This document shows positions 58,086 through 64,000 of a DNA stretch of 64,000 nucleotides, one piece after another (position 1 is the first letter of the stretch; each line of letters begins with the position of its first letter). The DNA comes from Pegoplata infirma (taxonomy: Eukaryota > Arthropoda > Insecta > Diptera > Anthomyiidae). The position numbers and the translations under genes are program-made. The notes under the pieces were generated by a model that was given only the letters and a program-made list of their open reading frames with translations, ran no database searches and was not told the origin of the DNA. Location: positions 319,007,038 through 319,071,037 of the forward strand of contig OY992536.1 of NCBI GenBank assembly GCA_963921195.1. Reading direction: 5' to 3'.

Positions 58086-60075
58086 AATAATTGAGCTCAA
58101 GGTCTGTTGTTTTAAAAAATATTTATTTTATTTCTCCGATATTTCGAAATTCATCGAATTTCATCATCAGGGACACTTGTAAAAATTACACAAACAAAAT
58201 ATAGTTTAAGCTATAGTTTTTTAACATCGTTGTCTTAGAGTGCAATACCAGACAACGATGTTAAAACCAGACAAGGAAAAACTCCGTACTTTATTAAAAT
58301 AATGTTTAAATTATTCAAATTTAATTTTGTTTTGAAACAAAACTCTTAAAAATGTTGGTGTTTTATAATTTCAAAAAATAAAACTCTTCAAAATTTTGGA
58401 GTTTTATAATTTCAAAAATAAAACTCTCTCAAAAAAAAGAGTTTTATTTTACCTTAAAAATAGAAAGAAATTTATTTTGGTATTATTTTTGAAAATAATA
58501 TAAATATATGTATAGTAGAGTTTAGATAAAAATAATGTATTTCATCTTAAATATTTTGATTAGCTTTAAGGGGGGTATAATGGAAAAAATTAGTCTTAAC
58601 GTGAGCAATTTTTAAACAACTATAAAAATATTAATACGCAATATTTTTTAATTCTGTTTTTTTTATTTGCAAGATGATTTATTGTAATATTTTTAAAACT
58701 TTATTTCACAAAATTTGGTCAACAAGAATTACCACGGTTGCCACTCATTTCTTTTTTTTTTAAAGAGAAAATCGGATGCAGTTGTACAGCAAAAACTACT
58801 GAACCGATTTTGATGAATTTTTTTTATTTGTAGATTATTAAATTCTCTAGTACCTACTAGCCATTTTTGAAAAATATTGAATGTTGTTGAAATTATGCTA
58901 ATATAAACTTAAAAAATTTACTTTTCTTCTTTCAAAAAAACATAATTAGGTCAAAATTTTAAAAATATTGCAATAAATTATTTTTCAAATCAAAAAACAG
59001 AATTAAAAAATATTGCGTTTTTATCTTTTATCACTGCTTAAAAAATCACATGAAGGTTGTTTATTTTTTCTTAAACCCCCCTTAAGTAAAATAATATTAT
59101 TTAAATCTTCGTTTTATTGGGTTTGGAACAGTTACACATGCTGAACCTTTTGCTCAAAATTAGCGAGTTCTTAAATATTAAAGTCATGCGTCTGTATCCA
59201 TTATTTTTCTCACTAGTGGTCATTGATGCTTAAATTTGTTTACAGTCTTGAATATTTCGAAAATGGATCGAAATAATCTGGGTTCACGAGGTCTATTACT
59301 ACCCATAACATTTTCTGGTTCCAATTTTCGAATATGTCAGGGTGGAACTACAGAAAGTACTAAATAAGCGGTTATTCGAATCTTAAAATCTGTAAACGCA
59401 TATTTAAAGCAGATTTGGAATTAGGAGGGCAAAATCTATTTAGTTCATACATTAAATTTTGCAGTATTTATTTTTTATTTTTTAAAGTTTATACGCGATT
59501 TTTGCAAAAATATTTTTTATGCAAAAAACCAACAAAATATTATGAGAACACTTTTTTAGTGCAATATTTCGTTAATAGAAAGTTTTTTTTTTTCACAAAT
59601 AAGGGTTCTATTAGGAGTATTAATAAATTTAAATAAGATGAATTTAGTTTCAACTAATTTTACTATTTCGTGAAGTCATATTTTATCATATTATCAACTA
59701 TTTTACATAAAAATGTTAAAAACCAAAAATATTTTTTGTTTACTTAAAATAAAATTAATTGTATGAAAATAAAACTCTTTTTATTTCGGAGTTTTATTTT
59801 TAAAACTCGGTACCGAGTTTTATTTTAAAATTGTAGGAAATTTATTTAAAAATTGATTTAAATTTTTTTGGAAAAAATACTTTTGGTTTTTTTTCATTGA
59901 AGAGTTTTAAGTTTTACACTTTTCCCTTGTCTGGTTAAAACACCTATAGCTTAAAGTTTATTTTGTTTGTGTAATTTTTACAAGTGTCCCTGAAGATGAA
60001 ATTCGATAAATTTCGAAATATCGAAGAAATAAAATAAAAATTATTTAAAACAACAGACCGCGAGCTCAATTATTT
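58086..60075. mobile_element. foldback element (CTCAAGGTCTGTTG arms) with inserted core
   Basis: The left arm AATAATTGAGCTCAAGGTCT (58086-58236) and right arm (complement, 59940-60075) share TTTCGAAAT and ATCATCAGGGACACTTGTAA words. The inner part carries AATAAAACTC/GAGTTTTATT palindromes and the TTAA-flanked element. The frame at 59415-59636 has no recognisable family. Confidence 0.75.
58570..59081. mobile_element. 512-bp TTAA-flanked MITE (piggyBac-like)
   Basis: It begins GGGGGGTATAATGGAAAAAA and ends CTTAAACCCCCC, flanked by TTAA at 58566-58569 and 59082-59085. Inner arms also match (AACAGAATTAAAAAATATTG and complement). TTAA duplication is the piggyBac signature. There is no coding capacity. 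Confidence 0.6.
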
Positions 60076-61130
60076 CATTTACATTAAAAATTATATTTTT
60101 AGAAATGCTATATTTTTTTAACTGATTTAATTCAAATGGTAACGAAAATATGCATTTATAAATGCATATATTTGATCTTGGGACAAACTTATCCATAACA
60201 AAAATGCTTCAACAATCTAAATTTTATTTTGGATTTTATGAATCCACATTTTTGAATGATAAAGGCATTCAAGGGTTAAATGCAAAACACAAATAATTGA
60301 AATTTATTGATTTTTTTTAACATCCCTGAATAATTGCAATTATCTAAAGTTGTCTGTAGTTAAAAAAAAAATAAAAAATGTTGCATGTTTGTTGCATCTT
60401 TTCTTTTTTACAATCTGCTACTGTCCATCCACATGTTTTTAAAACTAAAGTTTATTTTTTATGTGCAACCAATTGGATAGATGGGTTGTTTGCAGCCAAT
60501 TTAACAATTATGTAGTATTATTTTTGCTGATTTATTTTGTATTTTTTGCATTTTTTTTCCTATTAAATCATTTTATGATACAATCAATCATTTAACTCGT
60601 ACTTATTTTTTTAAAAATTCATTTGCATAAAAAATATTCCACACTTGACATGACATGGCGGTGGCGGCGGCATTCTTTTTAATTGTTAATTCAGTTTAAA
60701 TTTGTGTGATTTTTAATAATGATTGAAAACAATATTTTAAAAATAAATAAAATTAAATTGAAATTAGTAATAATAATAGGAAATCTATAATGCAGTAATT
60801 AAATTAATATGGGTGTAGGAGGGTTCTTTTAATGCAAAAATTAATAAAATAAAAGCTGCTTAACTAACAACAAATTAAGTATTTAAATATATTTGTTTTT
60901 AATAAACAATTATTGTAAATTTGCATAAATTATACACTTTTTGCACTTAAAATTCTGAAAGTACAAAATGAAAAGAAGCAAAAATGTTGATGAGGGGTTT
61001 CCTCTTAGGAAAGGCCAAAATATTTCAAGTCGACCTCTTTCTGTCGGATTATAAAACCACCCTAAGAATGAAGGAAACCAACAGATTTCTTAGATAGTCT
61101 TTGAAGAGACAGGGCTAGTTGGTAAGTAGT
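60076..61130. other. mostly unique intron sequence
   Basis: It is AT-rich with a short GGCGGTGGCGGCGGC tract at about 60657. No exon, repeat family or RNA gene is recognised. Confidence 0.4.
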
Positions 61131-64000
61131 TTTTATGGCGCCCATCATGGGGCCTTTGGTTTAAATTTCATTTTACAATAACTCACAAAACAACAGGTAG
61201 GGCAGTCTCTAAAGAGGTAGGTCAGAGGGTGGGAATGATTGTAACATATTATTTAGCTCTTAAAATGAGGCTAAAAAGGTAATTAATAATTGGCGACCAA
61301 CGTGGGACCAAAATTTCATTAATGAAACTGGTTTACATCACATTTTCAATTCCATCCGTGCACAAAAAATCATATATATATGCTCTTAAAATATGCGCTA
61401 AAAAATTACAAATATGCACTCAAAAAAATCAAAATTATGCAATAAAAACATGAAAATATGCACTTAAAAGATAAAAATATGCACTTAAAACCAAAAAATG
61501 CATTTTCACCAACTTATGCAAAAATATACACAAAAACTCTATGCCATTTCATCGCAAATTTCTTGATTCGGAAAGATAATTTAATTTGGCGCCCAAAGTG
61601 GGGCCAACATTTAATTTATGTTACAGGTTTACATTACATTTGCAATTCTATCTGTACAACCTTCTTGTGGTCGTAAATGATCTACCGGGATTATTGAGAC
61701 GTCAAGTGTGTTAAAGTCAGAAAATTGCTATGGAAGTTTTTAAAAGCTTATCTTAATTGCGCCACGGGTTAAAATGATCAGATTTGTCTCAAATTACGTG
61801 TAAAGTTTCTCAAGCTATATGAAATGGTCAAAGTAAAGAAATTTTGAGATTTAAAAAAAAAAATTATTGAATGTATGAAAAAATAGCCATTTTATGCAAA
61901 TTTCATGAAGCAATATCTCGAAAACCGTTCGACCGATTTAATTTTTTTTTATATTCGTGTTTAGCGCATCAAAATTTATAAGTATGATGTGACTCAAGAT
62001 ATTTTTATTATTTTTTTTGAAGCCCAAGGTAGGGGCGTCATCCAATTGGTTTGGATGAGTTTAAGGATTTCTAGCATGCTGTGACAGATTTAGACTACAA
62101 TTGCAATTTCATCTGAATATTTTTCTCTTACAAGGGAAGTCTCCCTAGTGTCACCCGCGGATCTTTAAGGAATTGGTTTTATTTTGTAGATCAGAAAAAA
62201 TAAAGGGACACGTATTTTTTTAGCGGCCCAAATTCATATCTAGGGGGTAAAAAGAAGGGGAAGACAAGGCCATTTTTCAGTTTTTTTCGTTTATCTCCTA
62301 TATTATGCAAAGAAACCTAGTCATGTTACATACCAAATGAAAGGTCTTTGGAAAACCTATCTACGTGTGCTAAGAACGTGTCCAAACATGCACAACTTTT
62401 CGTCACATTGAGTAAAATACCAAAATTTTAGGACATTTTTAATAATAAGTCGAAAAATATTAATATCTTTGGCCCGTTGTTAGCACCACGAGATAGGTAT
62501 TTTTAATACCTTTAATCTGATACCACACATGCCTATATTAATTCTGTTTAAATAGGCGTAAATCATAAAAAACTGAATCATAAAAAAGGTCAATTTCCCC
62601 CCATACAAATCGACCCCCCCTAAAAATGAGTTTGGGCCGCTAAAAAAAAATACGTGTCAAATTAATTTTCGTTCTTAACAACATATCCAAATTTCATGAA
62701 GATCGGAGGGTGACACCAGGGAGACTTCCCTTGTTAGTCGTAAGTCTAAAACAAAGAAAAACCGCAATTTTTCTAAAATTTCACATAGAGATATCTCGAA
62801 AACCGTTCTACATATTTTATTTTTTTTTATATTCGTGTTCAGCGCATCAAAATTAAAAAATATGACTTGTCGCAAGTTTTTTTTTTTGCGCCCAAGGTAG
62901 GGCCAAATAAGTTTGGATGAGTTTAAATGCTGTAACAGGTTTAGACCACAATTGCAATTTCATCTGAGTATTGTTCTCTTAGTCGTAAGTGTATTTCCAC
63001 CATTTTTTTTTTTCTTGAAATTTAAAGAAAAATATCTATGAAAACAATTTTAAATTCAGGAATTCTCAATTAAACGGGCTCCCAACGTGGGTCCCAAAAA
63101 AAATTAGAACCACCAAAATATTTTTATTTTTTTTTTTTTAATTTCGAAAAAATCATACTGAAGGAAAAAACCGTTTAATTAAACCTCAAAAATAATTGGT
63201 GCCCAAGGTAGGGCTAAAAATATATAGCAATTTTGGATGAGTTTAATGATTGCTTGCATGCTGCGACAGGTTTAAACCATAATTTCAATTTCTTCTGAGT
63301 ATTTTTCAATTTTTTTGTTTTTTTACCTAAATTGAAATTTAAAGAACAATTAAAATTCAGAAAATTCTTATAAAAATGAGAAAACCCTAATTAAAATTCA
63401 GGAAATCCCTATGAAAATTTCGGAAGCACAGTTTAAGTTCAGAAAATATAAATAAAATATCCAAAATCCTAATTGAAATTCAGAAAACCTCAATTATTTA
63501 AAAAAAAATTTTGGCTCCCAACGTGGGGCAAAAAGAAAAATTAACACCAATTAACATTAAGAAAAGCCCTATGAAAACGAGAAAACTCCAACTTAAATTC
63601 TGAAAACACCAATGAAAAAATTGGAAATACAATTTAAGTTCAGGAAAGATTAATAAAAATCCGCAAAATATCAACTGAAATTCTGAAAAACTTTATTGAT
63701 AATAAAATATTTTTGTTTCCAACGTTGGAAACAAATTTTCACAGAAATTTAGAAAAAGCAAAAAGATTTTTTTTTTTAATTTTTCGAAAAAAGTTTAATG
63801 GAAGAAACTCCCAAAATTCTAATTTAAATTAATGCTGTTTAATTAAAATTGAGAAATAGTTGGCGCCCAATGCAGGGCCTAAAATATATAATAATTTTAG
63901 AATAGTTTTTTGCCGTTAGCATGCTGGGACAGGTTTAGACAACAATTTCAGTTTAACCTAAGTATTTTTCTCTTACAATTAGTTATAAAGGTCCTTCTAC
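61131..64000. repeat. GGCGCCCAACGTGGGGC-type repeat array
   Basis: About ten degenerate copies of TGGCGCCCAACGTGGGGC (about 61137, 61290, 61588, 62019, 62887, 63078, 63200, 63512, 63715, 63860) lie among AAATTCAGAAAA and GACAGGTTTAGACNACAATT words. Part of the region also shares the ~320-bp repeat of 44.0-44.7 kb. It is interrupted by the MITE 62130-62734. The frames at 61458-61676 and 62675-62875 are chance. Confidence 0.65.
62130..62734. mobile_element. ACAAGGGAAG MITE, copy 4
   Basis: Full-length palindromic copy, inverted relative to copy 2, with ends ACAAGGGAAGTCTCCCTAG and CCAGGGAGACTTCCCTTGT. It shares GCACCACGAGATAGGTATTT with the others. Confidence 0.85.

Noticed and set aside
51731..64000. 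Search for upstream how exons (QUA1, YPEF-type lead-in to KH)
   Set aside because: No minus-strand stretch resembling the conserved peptide with a donor was found, so these exons are probably beyond the window.

Overview
The window is a very AT-rich piece of an insect nuclear genome, most likely a higher fly (Diptera, probably a calyptrate). The evidence is spliced coding exons closely matching the Drosophila gene held out wings (how), a Jockey-type LINE, a tRNA-headed SINE, several MITE families and very long introns full of satellite-like DNA. There are no bacterial-style operons. Nearly all the open frames longer than 60 codons are chance frames inside tandem repeats.

One host gene dominates: how, a STAR-family KH RNA-binding protein orthologous to vertebrate Quaking (QKI), on the minus strand. 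Five coding exons are readable: 51614-51730 (first part of the KH domain), 29479-29619 (rest of KH), 25516-25618 (QUA2), 24981-25295 (C-terminal region) and 5708-5811 (nuclear-type long C-terminus). Reading phases join exactly at every junction. Without splicing at 24980 the fourth exon reads on to a stop at 24961, giving a short C-terminus. The 5' exons (QUA1 domain, start codon) lie beyond 64000. Introns in the window are at least 12.3 kb, 22.0 kb, 3.9 kb, 0.22 kb and 19.2 kb.

Layout. 1-4330: minisatellite built on GTTATCGATAAC and TTTTCTATAGAAAA palindromes, folded around a dispersed repeat. 4330-5700: AT-rich 3' flank with an inverted, degenerate echo of the last exon. 5812-24980: last intron, with palindromic MITEs, nested transposons (LINE 9976-10925), a GGCGCC-type satellite (13-17.8 kb) and ACTAGT minisatellites. 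25.3-51.6 kb: introns packed with a 19-bp self-complementary minisatellite, a 35-bp minisatellite present in opposite orientations on the two sides of exon 29479-29619, an ~800-bp higher-order repeat carrying GCAACATGTTGC, and a 1.9-kb near-perfect palindrome (40720-42655). 46.8-64 kb: nested foldback elements, a SINE, a ~620-bp tandem family, TA-, AAAT- and TTAA-flanked MITEs, and an array with motifs resembling a tRNA-Lys primer-binding site.

The most interesting reading is that the 19-bp minisatellite, read on the transcribed (minus) strand, carries one ACUAAU per unit. ACUAAY is the recognition core of QKI/HOW. The introns of how would therefore hold very roughly a hundred candidate binding sites for its own protein, on both sides of the 141-nt KH exon, which is also flanked by long complementary arrays. 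This suggests autoregulation by titration, exon skipping or circular RNA, and is inference from sequence only.
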